A stretch of DNA of 64,000 nucleotides. It comes from Aureibaculum algae. GTDB taxonomy: Bacteria > Bacteroidota > Bacteroidia > Flavobacteriales > Flavobacteriaceae. The stretch spans positions 2,122,501 through 2,186,500 of the forward strand of contig NZ_CP040749.1 of the NCBI RefSeq assembly GCF_006065315.1, read 5' to 3'. Below, piece by piece: positions 18,192 to 28,100 of the stretch (the first letter of the stretch is position 1; each line of letters opens with the position of its first letter). The notes under the pieces were generated by a model. It worked only from the letters and a program-made list of their open reading frames with translations, searched no databases and was not told where the DNA came from. Both the position numbers and the translations under genes were made by a program.

Positions 18192-19313
18192 ATGTCAACG
18201 TTTTCTGATTTAGGTGTTCAATCGTCTTATATAAAATCTTTGAAAGAATTAGGAATTACTGTTCCTACTGAAATTCAAGAAAAAACTATTCCTGTACTTT
18301 TAAGTTCAAAAACAGATTTTATTGGATTAGCTCAAACAGGCACCGGTAAAACTGCTGCTTTCGGACTACCTATATTACAAGCAATAGATCCGTCTAAAGA
18401 TGAGATTCAGGCTTTAATTTTGGCTCCTACACGAGAGTTGGTGCAACAAATACAGAAACAATTATTTAGGTTTACGAAGTATCATTCAAAAAAAATATTT
18501 TCTGAAGGTATTTATGGCGGTGAAAAAATTGATATTCAATTGAAAAGAATTCAGCGTACGACCCACATTGTTGTTGCTACTCCTGGACGATTGATTGATT
18601 TTATTGAAAGAGGAGAAATTGATTTACAACACATGAAGACGTTAGTTTTAGATGAAGCTGATGAAATGATGAGTATGGGTTTTAAACAAGATTTAAATAC
18701 CATCTTAAAATATACAAGTGGGCTTAGAAATACATGGTTGTTTTCAGCTACTATGCCTGATGAAATTCAAAGTATCATCAAGAAATATATGTCGCCAAAG
18801 GCAGTACGAATTGCAGTAAACGAAAATAATTTAGTCAATTCAAATATTAGTCATCAATATTTAATCACTACAATAAAGAAAAAGGTGGATGTGCTCATCC
18901 AGTTTTTAGAAAGTAAGCCTGAAGAACGCGGTATTATTTTTTGCAGAACAAAAGCAGGTACACAAAATCTTACAAATATTTTGAAGGAAGAAGGCTTCTC
19001 TGTTGGAGCTTTAGAAGGTGACATGCAGCAAAGAGATCGTGATAAGGTAATGCGAGCTTTTAAAAATGAAAGTGTACAAATCCTTATTTCTACAGATGTT
19101 TCTGCTCGTGGTATTGACGTTAATAGTTTAGCCTTCGTAATTCACCACCAATTACCAGAACAACTAGAATATTATACCCATAGAAGTGGTAGAACGGCAA
19201 GGGCTGGAAAAAAAGGAGTTTCAATGGCATTGATTTTACCAAATGAATTACAATTGATTCATGGGCTTCAAAAGAACTTAGGCATAAAATTTACGGAGGT
19301 ATTTACATCTTAG
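18192..19313 (+). CDS. Short DEAD-box RNA helicase
   Basis: A 373-residue helicase core without a C-terminal extension. Conserved motifs appear in order: Q motif VPTEIQEKTIP, motif I AQTGTGKTAA, PTRELVQQ, TPGRL, motif II VLDEADEMM, motif III FSATMP, STDVSARGIDV and motif VI HRSGRTARAG. It unwinds RNA in ribosome assembly or mRNA turnover. The lack of a basic tail makes it shorter than the usual RhlE/DeaD proteins of 400-600 residues. It has its own promoter box and no obvious operon partner. Confidence 0.93.
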   Translation: MSTFSDLGVQSSYIKSLKELGITVPTEIQEKTIPVLLSSKTDFIGLAQTGTGKTAAFGLPILQAIDPSKDEIQALILAPTRELVQQIQKQLFRFTKYHSKKIFSEGIYGGEKIDIQLKRIQRTTHIVVATPGRLIDFIERGEIDLQHMKTLVLDEADEMMSMGFKQDLNTILKYTSGLRNTWLFSATMPDEIQSIIKKYMSPKAVRIAVNENNLVNSNISHQYLITTIKKKVDVLIQFLESKPEERGIIFCRTKAGTQNLTNILKEEGFSVGALEGDMQQRDRDKVMRAFKNESVQILISTDVSARGIDVNSLAFVIHHQLPEQLEYYTHRSGRTARAGKKGVSMALILPNELQLIHGLQKNLGIKFTEVFTS

Positions 19314-19411
19314 AAAGAACATACCTAGTTCTATTAAAAACAGCTCATTTTAATCATTTAGAAATTTTTTAGTAAATTTCATTCATCAAAATGAATGTTG
19401 AATAGACTATT

Positions 19412-19825
19412 ATGCTAAAGAATATCTGCCTTTTTATGGTCTTATCCATTGTAATTGGATGTAAGAAAAAAATTGAAGATCCTTTTACTTGGAAAACAAT
19501 TAAAGTTACTGCTACTGCCTATAATTCCACAACAGCACAAACAGATGGGAATCCACATATTACCGCTTGGGGCGATAGTCTACGACCTGGAATGCCATAT
19601 ATAGCTGTTTCTAGAGATTTACTTAGAATGGGATTAAAGCATAATACACCCATAAAAATTGAAGGAATAAAAGGAACATATCTTGTAAAAGATAAAATGC
19701 ATTACCGTTGGAGAAATAAAATTGATATCTATATGGGTAAAGATATTAAGCGAGCGAAAGCGTGGGGCCGCAAGAAATTAGAGATACAATACGGCGTTAT
19801 CGATACTACAAAAATAAAAAAATAA
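19412..19825 (+). CDS. Lipoprotein with 3D (Asp-Asp-Asp) domain
   Basis: A 137-residue lipoprotein with signal MLKNICLFMVLSIVIGC and lipobox Cys at 17. The mature part is almost entirely a 3D double-psi beta-barrel: VTATAYNSTTAQTDGNPH, then ITAWGDSL, IAVSRDLL, and KDKMHYRWRNKIDIYMG, which carry the three Asp positions. The family is found in MltA and YorM-like murein-active enzymes. A peptidoglycan-related role is likely, but stand-alone activity is unproven. The ECF sigma gene begins 56 bp downstream. Confidence 0.8.
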   Translation: MLKNICLFMVLSIVIGCKKKIEDPFTWKTIKVTATAYNSTTAQTDGNPHITAWGDSLRPGMPYIAVSRDLLRMGLKHNTPIKIEGIKGTYLVKDKMHYRWRNKIDIYMGKDIKRAKAWGRKKLEIQYGVIDTTKIKK

Positions 19826-19872
19826 TTTTTTTTGTGATTTTTCAAAGACTTCAGCTACTAATGGAGTGTAAT

Positions 19873-19880
19873 TAATTTTG
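19873..19880 (+). promoter_or_regulatory. TAATTTTG box abutting the sigma factor start codon
   Basis: An exact TAnnTTTG match with only one base before the ATG at 19882. If functional, the transcript would start inside or at the start codon region; chance occurrence in AT-rich DNA is also possible. Confidence 0.3.
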
Positions 19881-19881
19881 A

Positions 19882-20367
19882 ATGACCAAGAAACAAGCAT
19901 TTACTGAAGTTATAAAAGAGAACCAAGGAATTATTTTTAAAATAACCTCAGTTTATACCAACAACAAAGAAGATCAGCAAGATTTATATCAAGAAATAGT
20001 TTATCAGCTGTTTAAGTCTTATAAGACCTTTAAAGGTAACGCAAAAGTTAGCACCTGGATGTATAGGGTCGCTTTAAATACATCAATAACCTACTTGAAA
20101 AAGGAAAAAAGAGGTGGCGTTCGAATTCCAATTGAAAAAATACTTACGTATAAAACGGAACAAGAAGATACCATTATAGAAGATCGTATTGAACTGTTAC
20201 ATACCCAGATTAAAAAATTAAATATCATTGAAAAAGGTATAATTCTACTTTATTTAGAAGGAAAAAACTATGATGAAATAGCCGAGATAACAGGATTTAC
20301 AAACACAAATGTGGGTACCAGATTATCTCGAATTAAAGAAAAATTAAAAACGCAAATTTTAAAATAA
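19882..20367 (+). CDS. RNA polymerase ECF-type sigma factor
   Basis: A 161-residue sigma-70 family protein with only regions 2 and 4. Region 2 is at about residues 15-75 (DLYQEIVYQLFKSYKTF, STWMYRVALNTSI). Region 4 is at about 105-160 (IILLYLEGKNYDEIAEITGF, TRLSRIKEKLK). It directs RNA polymerase to a limited promoter set. The next gene begins 1 bp after its stop and encodes a membrane protein, so that protein is the likely antagonist or sensor. Target promoters are not evident here. Confidence 0.9.
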   Translation: MTKKQAFTEVIKENQGIIFKITSVYTNNKEDQQDLYQEIVYQLFKSYKTFKGNAKVSTWMYRVALNTSITYLKKEKRGGVRIPIEKILTYKTEQEDTIIEDRIELLHTQIKKLNIIEKGIILLYLEGKNYDEIAEITGFTNTNVGTRLSRIKEKLKTQILK

Positions 20368-20368
20368 T

Positions 20369-20980
20369 ATGGAATTAGAAGAAATGAAATCGCTTTGGTC
20401 CAATTTATCTAAAGAAGTTGAACAACAAAAAATATTAACTGATAATTTAATAATTGAAATGACTAAAGAACGTATTAACTCGAAATTAAATAAAATAGCT
20501 CTCCCTGAAATGATTGGAGCATTGGTCTGCTTTGCTGGAGCCTTATTTATTCTAGTAAATTTTTCAAAATTAGATACCTGGTATTTTATTACTTGTGGCG
20601 TTTTTACTATTTCGTATCTTATTTTACTGCCTATAATTTCGCTAAATAGTTTATTCAAAATGAAAAATGTTTCACTTGATGATACTAATTATAAGCAGAC
20701 TTTAATTAAATTTTCAAGAAACAAAAAAAGATATATGATGATTCAAAAATCAAGTATCTACTTTAGTCTTTTACTAGTATTCACAGCAATGCCTTTAGCA
20801 AGTAAAATAATACATAATAAAGATATTTTCTTTGAAAGTAACATTTGGTATATCTATTTCCCCGTTATGTTGGTATTTCTATTTTTCTTTTCAAGATGGG
20901 GAATTAAATGTGTAAATAATGTAACGCAATCGAGTGAAGATTTATTAAAAGACCTAGAAAAAACTTCAAGTAGTAATTAA
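20369..20980 (+). CDS. Two-to-four-helix membrane protein, probable partner of the ECF sigma factor
   Basis: A 203-residue protein with a soluble N-terminal helix (MELEEMKSLWSNLSKEVEQQ). Hydrophobic segments lie at about 48-66, 71-92, 129-148 and 160-178. The N-terminal cytosolic helix of about 45 residues followed by membrane helices resembles the layout of flavobacterial anti-sigma-like proteins, but no ZAS motif (HxxxCxxC) is present. It is translationally coupled to the sigma gene (1-bp gap). Assignment rests on context. Confidence 0.65.
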   Translation: MELEEMKSLWSNLSKEVEQQKILTDNLIIEMTKERINSKLNKIALPEMIGALVCFAGALFILVNFSKLDTWYFITCGVFTISYLILLPIISLNSLFKMKNVSLDDTNYKQTLIKFSRNKKRYMMIQKSSIYFSLLLVFTAMPLASKIIHNKDIFFESNIWYIYFPVMLVFLFFFSRWGIKCVNNVTQSSEDLLKDLEKTSSSN

Positions 20981-21180
20981 AATAAATTTTTATTGAAAAA
21001 TAAAGTAAATTTTATTAATCTGATAATTAGTCGCTTATGTAATATCCTCTAAAAAATGTAAAAAAACATTGATTTTTTGTAGGAGTTTTTGGGTAGAAGT
21101 TGTTTTAATAATGAATAGTGAAATAATATTAATCAAATTATAATAATAGATATACTATAAGATTAATAGAACAAAGGGGT

Positions 21181-21224
21181 AAAAACTGTCTTAACGCATT
21201 GGTGAGTTAAGACAGTTTTTTTTT
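21181..21224 (+). terminator. Strong intrinsic terminator, 15-bp perfect stem plus T-run
   Basis: AAAAACTGTCTTAAC (21181-21195) pairs perfectly with 21206-21220 over a 10-nt loop and ends in a run of nine T. The A-run on the left side would also allow function on the minus strand. Confidence 0.8.
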
Positions 21225-21273
21225 GCATTATTTTAAATTTTCAAAATACATTATTATATGTAATTAAGTTTAG

Positions 21274-21281
21274 TATTTTTG
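21274..21281 (+). promoter_or_regulatory. -7 box TATTTTTG of the amidase gene
   Basis: An exact TAnnTTTG match 28 bp before the preferred ATG at 21310. No clear TTG at -33. Confidence 0.45.
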
Positions 21282-21309
21282 AAACGTTAAAAGTGGAAAA
21301 TTGTACTCA

Positions 21310-21966
21310 ATGAAATCTAGTGTATTGTTAATTATTTTTATAGCCTTTTTCTCCTGTAAATCCGCTCAAAAAATTGTGGATAAGCCAATAATTTTTGATG
21401 AAGAAAGGAAGGCGTTAACATTAGCTTATTTATCTAATCGTTATGGGTTAGAACAAGAGTTGCCAACTATTGAACCTAAAATGGTGGTACTTCACTGGAC
21501 AGCTATTCCTACTTTAGAAAGATCTTTTACAGCATTTAATAAATCAGCTTTACCAAACTGGAGACCAGCATTGGTTGATAAGAGTGGGTTGAATGTTTCT
21601 TCACAATTTTTAGTAGATCAAGATGGTACTATTTATCGGTTAATGCCTGAAACTTTTATGGCTAGACATGTTATTGGATTAAACCATGCAGCAATTGGCA
21701 TAGAAAATGTAGGAGGTACAAAAGATACACCATTGACGGAGGCTCAATTAAAAGCTAATATATGGTTGGTTACTTATTTAACTAAAAAATATGCTATTCA
21801 ATATGTGATTGGACATTATGAATATACTAATTTTGAAGGGCATCCATTATGGTTAGAAAAAGATGCTAATTATAGAACAGAAAAAACCGATCCTGGTGTA
21901 GATTTTGTAAACAAAGTTAAAAGTGCTACAAAAAGCTTAAATTTGAAACCAACACCTTTAAAATAA
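21310..21966 (+). CDS. N-acetylmuramoyl-L-alanine amidase (Amidase_2/PGRP fold), lipoprotein
   Basis: A lipoprotein of about 218 residues: signal MKSSVLLIIFIAFFSC with lipobox Cys. The frame opens at TTG 21301, but the ATG at 21310 gives the clean signal. The Amidase_2 domain shows VLHWTAIP with the first zinc His, RHVIGLNHAAIGIENVG, and late IGHYEYTNFEGHP then KTDPG, which supply the other ligands. It cleaves the bond between MurNAc and the stem peptide in the periplasm, so it acts in wall turnover or recycling. The M14 peptidase gene follows 87 bp later. Confidence 0.88.
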   Translation: MKSSVLLIIFIAFFSCKSAQKIVDKPIIFDEERKALTLAYLSNRYGLEQELPTIEPKMVVLHWTAIPTLERSFTAFNKSALPNWRPALVDKSGLNVSSQFLVDQDGTIYRLMPETFMARHVIGLNHAAIGIENVGGTKDTPLTEAQLKANIWLVTYLTKKYAIQYVIGHYEYTNFEGHPLWLEKDANYRTEKTDPGVDFVNKVKSATKSLNLKPTPLK

Positions 21967-22053
21967 GAAATGATTTATATGAGGCATTAAAATCAACTTA
22001 ATGATAATGCCAAGGGTAAAACTTCAACGAACAACTATCAAGACAATTAAACT

Positions 22054-23520
22054 ATGAAATTAAGAATACTACTTATAACTATTATTCTATTAAGTACAGA
22101 ATTAATGTTGGGTCAATCTGAAGAAATGACCAGCGAACTTTATAAGACTTATGAAAAGTTTAAAGAGGTAAGCCTTGACAAACGAAGAATTAAGCATAAT
22201 ACTATAAAGCCATTAGTTGATAAATTTCGTAAGAACCCTAAGTTTATTGTAAACAAAGTTGGAGAATCTATAGAAGGTCGCGATTTAAATCTAATAAGTA
22301 TTGGTAATGGTAAAACCAATGTTTTTTTATGGTCACAAATGCATGGTGATGAACCAACTGCTACACAAGCCATCTTTGATATTTTAAACTTTTTAGATAG
22401 TGATGATTTTTCTAAAGAGAAAAAGAAAATATTAAAAAAATTGACATTGCACTTTTTGCCAATGCTTAATCCTGATGGAGCGGAAGTTTTTACAAGAAGA
22501 AATGCATTGGGTGTTGATATAAATAGAGATGCATTGCGTTTACAATCACCAGAAGGAAAAACATTAAAGCGTGTTAGAGATAGTTTAAATGCTGAATTCG
22601 GATTTAATTTACATGACCAAAGTACTTATTACAACGCTGAGAGAACAGATAAACCAGCAACAATATCATATTTGGCACCTGCCTATAATTATGAAAAGGA
22701 AATAAACGATGTTAGAGCCAATGCCATGAAGGTTATTGTTTATATGAATAGTATTATACAAAAATATGCCCCAGGTCAAGTAGGGCGTTATAATGATGAT
22801 TTTGAGCCTAGAGCATTTGGAGATAATATTACAAAGTGGGGTACAAGTGCCATTTTAATAGAATCGGGTGGGTATTTAAATGATGTGGAAAAACAAGAAA
22901 TTAGAAAACTAAATTATGTTTCTATACTTTCTGCAATTTATACCATCGCAAATGGAGATTATAATGATATTGCTGTTGAAGATTACAATAAAATCCCTCA
23001 GAATGATCGTAAATTATTTAATCTAAAAATTAAAAATCTTACCTATGAGTTAAATGGGAAACCTTATAAAATAGATTTAGGTATCAATCGCATCGAGGTT
23101 GATAATAGAGAAAATACAGATTTTTATAATGTTGGTAGAATTGTAGATCTAGGAGATTTGTCTACTTATTACGGATATGAAACTTTTGATGCAGAAGGTT
23201 ATAAAATTGTTGCAGGTACATTATACCCAACTATGATTGCTTCTAGTACAAGTTACGAAAGACTGAATGCTTTATCGATGTTAAAAAAGGGATATGCTTA
23301 TGTTAAAATGGCAAAATTACCTGATGTTAGATATACGAGTAAACCTATGACCGTATTAAAAGTGACTAAGGCTACTCCTAAATTGAATATTAATGTAGGT
23401 AGAAATCCGACGTTTTTATTAGAGAAAAATGGTACGATTGAATATGCAGTGGTAAACGGTTATTTAATTAATCTAAATGGTGAAAATCCTAATTTTAAGA
23501 ATGGTATAATTTATAAGTAG
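22054..23520 (+). CDS. Exported M14-family zinc carboxypeptidase
   Basis: A 488-residue protein with signal peptide MKLRILLITIILLSTELMLGQ. The catalytic M14 domain is in the first two thirds. The HxxE zinc motif is in MHGDEPTATQ, an NPDG loop follows in LNPDGAEVFTRRNA with DINRD, and the third ligand region is FNLHDQ. A beta-rich C-terminal domain (about 320-488) follows. It likely trims peptides, possibly wall-derived, in the periplasm. Being next to an amidase supports that idea but does not prove it. Confidence 0.88.
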   Translation: MKLRILLITIILLSTELMLGQSEEMTSELYKTYEKFKEVSLDKRRIKHNTIKPLVDKFRKNPKFIVNKVGESIEGRDLNLISIGNGKTNVFLWSQMHGDEPTATQAIFDILNFLDSDDFSKEKKKILKKLTLHFLPMLNPDGAEVFTRRNALGVDINRDALRLQSPEGKTLKRVRDSLNAEFGFNLHDQSTYYNAERTDKPATISYLAPAYNYEKEINDVRANAMKVIVYMNSIIQKYAPGQVGRYNDDFEPRAFGDNITKWGTSAILIESGGYLNDVEKQEIRKLNYVSILSAIYTIANGDYNDIAVEDYNKIPQNDRKLFNLKIKNLTYELNGKPYKIDLGINRIEVDNRENTDFYNVGRIVDLGDLSTYYGYETFDAEGYKIVAGTLYPTMIASSTSYERLNALSMLKKGYAYVKMAKLPDVRYTSKPMTVLKVTKATPKLNINVGRNPTFLLEKNGTIEYAVVNGYLINLNGENPNFKNGIIYK

Positions 23521-23527
23521 TAACAGA

Positions 23528-24070
23528 TTACCAACGCATTCTTTTTATTAATCCGTCAATATGTGCATAATGGTGGACTGAATGCCATGCGTAAATTCCG
23601 ATATTTTCGGCAAGAGAAACTTCTTCATTGGTTTCTGGGTGTACAAAAGTATGTTGTAACTCGTTTGCACTTAATCCCTTTAGAAAATACACCCATTTTT
23701 GATGCAATGCCTCTAAAGATCTTAATGAGAGTAGGATGGGGGCAGATTTACCATCTCTAAGTTCAGCCCAGCGATCTTCATAATAGGTTTTTATGATAGG
23801 TTTTACTTCTGTTAGTGCCCATTTAAAACGGATATAACTGTTGTAATGGCTATCTGACAAATGATGTACAACTTGTCTAACTGTCCAACCACCCGGTCTG
23901 TAAGGTGTATCCAATTGCGAATCATTCAAATAGCTTACTAGTTTTGTCAATTGTTCTGGAAAATCTTCCAAAATTTGAATCCAATCTGTAATATGTTGAG
24001 AAGAAATAGGAGTGGGTATTTTTGCTTTACCTATAGGATATTTAAGAATATCGATGTCTGTTACTGGCAT
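23528..24070 (-). CDS. DinB/YfiT-like putative metal-dependent (bacillithiol) transferase
   Basis: A four-helix DinB-superfamily protein of about 180 residues. The frame reaches 24130, but the upstream part overlaps a terminator hairpin; the ATG at 24070 (MPVTDIDILKYPIGK) is preferred. The metal-site histidines are visible in RQVVHHLSDSHYN and AWHSVHHYAHI. YfiT relatives are thiol-S-transferases linked to bacillithiol; this lineage often carries the gene. It is cytosolic and convergent with the M14 gene, 7 bp apart. Confidence 0.82.
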   Translation of the reverse strand: MPVTDIDILKYPIGKAKIPTPISSQHITDWIQILEDFPEQLTKLVSYLNDSQLDTPYRPGGWTVRQVVHHLSDSHYNSYIRFKWALTEVKPIIKTYYEDRWAELRDGKSAPILLSLRSLEALHQKWVYFLKGLSANELQHTFVHPETNEEVSLAENIGIYAWHSVHHYAHIDGLIKRMRW

Positions 24071-24115
24071 ATTAGTTATAATTAAATGATTATGAAGCAA
24101 CAACATTACAAATAT

Positions 24116-24147
24116 AAAAAAAGACTCCATTTTGTGGAGTCTTTTTT
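24116..24147 (-). terminator. Intrinsic terminator of the dual immunophilin gene
   Basis: AAGACTCCA (24121-24129) pairs with TGGAGTCTT (24135-24143), flanked by an A-run on one side and a T-run on the other. It would work on either strand, and lies 28 bp past the end of the minus-strand PPIase gene. Confidence 0.75.
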
Positions 24148-24174
24148 AATTTTTTATAAAACTTTGTGTGAATT

Positions 24175-25107
24175 TTATTTCACATCTACCAATTCTACAT
24201 CAAAGATTAATGGAGCATTTGGAGGAATAACACCGCCAGCTCCTCTAGAACCATAAGCTAATTCAGAAGGAATTACCATACGGGCTTTATCTCCAACTTG
24301 TAATAGTTGAATACCTTCATCCCAACCTGCAATAACTTGGCCAACACCAATTGCAAACTCGATAGGTTCTTTACGTTCAAATGATGAATCGAAAACAGTA
24401 CCATCTAATAACTGACCTCTGTAGTGAACAGAAACTTTAGCTCCTTTGGTCGCATTTTTCCCATTTCCTTTTTCCGTGATTTTATATCTTAAACCGCTAT
24501 CCGTTTTTTCAAAACCTTTAGAAACATCACTTAGTAATTTTTCAGATTTTTCTTTTTCTTCAGCTTCTCTTTTTGCTCTAGAACCTTCAAAAGTTCTAAA
24601 AGCCTCTATAGCGTTAAAATCTTCTGCTTCTTTACCAACTCTTATAATTTCAATGCTTTCTGTTTTGTCATCTTGTTGAATACTGTCAACAACATCTTGA
24701 CCTTCTATAACATTTCCAAATATAGTGTGCTTATTATCTAACCAAGGTGTTGGTACATGCGTAATAAAAAACTGACTTCCGTTAGTTGCTACACCAGAAT
24801 TGGCCATAGATAAAACACCTGGTTTGTCATGTTTTAAATCAGGATGAAATTCGTCATCAAAACTATAACCTGGGTTTCCAGTACCTGTTCCTTGTGGACA
24901 ACCACCTTGAATCATAAAATCAGGTATTACCCTGTGAAATTTTAAACCATCATAGTAAGGTGTTCCTTGTGGAAGTATCTTGTTTTCTAAATTTCCTTCT
25001 GCTAAAGCGACAAAATTTCCAACTGTACCTGGTGTTTTGTCGTATGTTAACTCAACTATTATTTCACCTTTGGTGGTGTTGAATTTTGCGTATAATCCGT
25101 CTTTCAT
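24175..25107 (-). CDS. Cyclophilin-FKBP dual peptidyl-prolyl isomerase
   Basis: A 310-residue fusion of two unrelated prolyl isomerase families. The N-terminal cyclophilin (about 1-160) has [28 protein letters not shown] and [13 protein letters not shown] charged linker of about 35 residues ([13 protein letters not shown]) follows. The C-terminal FKBP domain (about 205-310) has [41 protein letters not shown] and a terminal [14 protein letters not shown]. This is the cyclophilin-first type of dual immunophilin known from Flavobacterium. No signal peptide, so it is a cytosolic folding catalyst. Confidence 0.93.
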   Translation of the reverse strand: MKDGLYAKFNTTKGEIIVELTYDKTPGTVGNFVALAEGNLENKILPQGTPYYDGLKFHRVIPDFMIQGGCPQGTGTGNPGYSFDDEFHPDLKHDKPGVLSMANSGVATNGSQFFITHVPTPWLDNKHTIFGNVIEGQDVVDSIQQDDKTESIEIIRVGKEAEDFNAIEAFRTFEGSRAKREAEEKEKSEKLLSDVSKGFEKTDSGLRYKITEKGNGKNATKGAKVSVHYRGQLLDGTVFDSSFERKEPIEFAIGVGQVIAGWDEGIQLLQVGDKARMVIPSELAYGSRGAGGVIPPNAPLIFDVELVDVK

Positions 25108-25145
25108 TATGATATTTTTTTAATGTACTCGTTTTTAATTGTCGG

Positions 25146-25153
25146 CAAAGATA
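25146..25153 (-). promoter_or_regulatory. -7 box TATCTTTG of the dual immunophilin gene
   Basis: An exact TAnnTTTG match on the minus strand, 38 bp before the ATG at 25107. Confidence 0.5.
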
Positions 25154-25184
25154 GTTTGCTTTTAAGCGAAATAAAAACCAAATA

Positions 25185-28100
25185 CTATTTATTTAGTTCT
25201 TTTAATAGTATTTCAATTGCTTTATCTAATTGAGGCTGCTTACCATCTAATCTATCTTTAAAGCTTTCAGCGACATAAACATCAGGACTTACACCTTCAC
25301 TTTCCAAGTTTTTTCCATCGAGGGTATAACATCCCCAAGAAGGTAATCGATAAAAAGAACCATCAACTAAAGATTTACCTGTGGTAAATATAATCCATCG
25401 ATACGTTTCAGTTCCTACAATGGTACCTAAACCCAACTCCTTGAATCCACTCGCAGTCATCTCAGCATCAGATAATGATTGTTCATTAATTAAAAGAACA
25501 ATTGGTTTATTACCATAATTAAAATTAGACTGGCCGGTTAACTTACCTTCTCTATATTTCCAATTTAAATATTTTTTTTGTTGTAAAAAATTAAGCACAC
25601 CATCATGTACATTTCCACCTGTGTTAAAACGTAAGTCGACTATTAAAGCCTTTTTATCGGCCTCGTTACTTACTAAATCTTCTTTAAATTTTGTCAATTC
25701 GCCACCAGACATATTTTTCATATGAACATAGGCTATTTTATTATTTGATTTAGTATCTACATAGTTTTGATTAAGATCTTGCCATTCATCATAAAGTAAG
25801 CTTTTGATAGTATTAGTAGATGAAGCATGAACATTTACTTTATGTTCAACACCTTTACGTTTTAATGTTAGCGTAATTTCATTTTCAAAAGAGGGAACAG
25901 AGAAGTATTTTTCTCTATTTTCTGTTTTTACAATTTTGACTCCATTTACGGCTACTAATTCATCACCCTTTTTTATGTTTTTACCTTTCACATCTGTAGG
26001 ACTTTCTTTTACAATCGCATCTACGATAAACGGATCAGTATTATTAAATAAAATTCCGGTTGCTAAAGAACGCGTACCGTAATAAACATCTTGTTCATCA
26101 CCGTGAGAGTTGAATCCAAAATGTGAAGTGTTCAATTCTCCAAGCATATCATTAAAAATTAAACTCAAATGATTTCTGCTGGTAACATTGGGTAAATATT
26201 GAGCATAATGGTCGCGTAATTTTTGCCAGTTTTGACCATGAAAATTTTCATCATAGAAATTCTCTTCCATACCCGCCCAAGCATCATAAAACATTTGATC
26301 AAATTCATTTACAAGAGCTTTATTAAATGTGAAATCTGTTTCAATTTCCTTTAACTTATTACCATCAATATCAAGTGTTGCAATAGCTCCATCAAAAAGG
26401 ATATAATTGTTTTTAGAAGAGGATACAATTTGATAACCATTAATTGCTTTATCACTTACACTTTCAGTTTTGTTTTTTTCAAAAGGCTCTAAAGTAGTTT
26501 TCCATAGTTTGTTTTTACCTTCACTATGATTAGAAATATAGTAAATATAGGTTTTATCATCTTTTGTTATTACAGTAATATTTTCTTGCTGACCAAAACT
26601 TGGACTAATTTGTTTTAGACGTTCCATTGCATTATTTGGGTTAATAATAACCACTGGTTTTACAACTTTTTCTTCCTCCTTATTTTTGTCTTTTTCCTTT
26701 TTTGATTTAGATTCCTCTTTTTTCTCTTCTTCAAATAATTTTTCAATTTTATCTAACTTAAAAGGGGCTTCATATTTGTCTAAAGCCATTTGATAAATTT
26801 TAGAATTTGTTGTTCCCATCGGATAGCCTGGTTGTAGTTTATCAGAAGAAAAATAGATGAATTTACCATCAGGAGACCAAGTAGGTTCTGATTCAGATAT
26901 TTTGGTTTTGGTTAGGTTTGTCGTTTTTTTTGTAGCGATTTCATAAGTAAAAATGTCAGATTCAAAATTGCGATGTGCATTGTAAACTACATACTTATCA
27001 TCTGGAGAAAAATAAGGATTACTATTATAAAAACCCCATAACTCATCAGTTACAATGGTGTTTGTTTTAAAAGTAATTAAATCTATGATAATTATATTAT
27101 TTCTTCCACTGATATAAACACCCTTTGTTCTATCACTATTAAAAGTAAGTTGTCTATTATTCTTATTGATTTTTGTTATTTGTTTTTTATTGGAATTATC
27201 TTCGGCATTTATTGAATACCAGTTGTAGTACCCTTTTAAGGATTGCGAATAAATTAAAGTTTTATTATTTTTTAACCATTTTACCTCTTGTACGGCTTCT
27301 ATCGGGTCCGTTTTTATTTCTTTTATAAATTTTCCTTTTATATCAGAAATAAATAATCTACCTCTCGAAACAAAAGCTAACTTTTTATCATCTGGTGATA
27401 CATCAAAATAGCTTATTTTACCTTTAGTTTTAAAACTCTGATCTTTATTTAAGGTATTGTTTTTAAAAACTCGGATTATTGGTTTATTAGTTTTTCCAGA
27501 GGTTACATCATAAACATAAATTTGATAATCTTTTCTAAAAACAACTTTTTCTCCATTGGCACTTACTTTAGGCCACATTATTGAAGTTTTAAAATTTGTA
27601 AGTGATTTTTTCACACCGTTATTAAACGTGTAAAGATTGTATTCATCATTGGCTTCATCAGATTTAAAATATAGAGTTCCGTTTTTATCGAAAGTGGCTC
27701 CAAAATCTTTACCTCTATATGTTGTGTATTTTTTAAATGCCTTAGTTTTTGTGTTGTATGATTTTATGTCAGGATTGTAATCTCCCTTATATCTTTTTCT
27801 ATGTGCAAATCGACCACTTTCCCATGATTCGTTAAAATAAATTTCATCATTAAGCGGATTTTCAACTACGTTGTGAACCGTGTTAAAATAGTTTTCAAAT
27901 AGTCGTATTGGCGTTCCTCCATTTTTATGAATACTATAGGTTGTAAAACTATTGAATCGTCCAGAAGTAAAATAAATGATTGAACTGTCCCAGCTCCAAG
28001 AAGAAACTTTGTCATCACTTTCATGAAAAGTAAGCTGCCTAATTTCTCCACCTTTTAAAGGTATAATGTACACATCAGCATTGCCAAATTGGGTACTAGA

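Larger units (their letters stand above)
20981..21309. other. Intergenic region with AT-rich spacer and an isolated strong terminator
   Basis: No coding frame of note. An AT-rich imperfect hairpin (about 21052-21085) lies near the start. The strong terminator at 21181-21224 lies 200 bp beyond the sigma operon, far from its end. That leaves room for a short untranslated transcript, but I see no convincing promoter for one. Confidence 0.4.

Noticed and set aside
23563..23760. Plus-strand frame of 65 codons inside the DinB/YfiT-like gene
   Set aside because: Antisense shadow; the minus-strand frame carries conserved histidine motifs.
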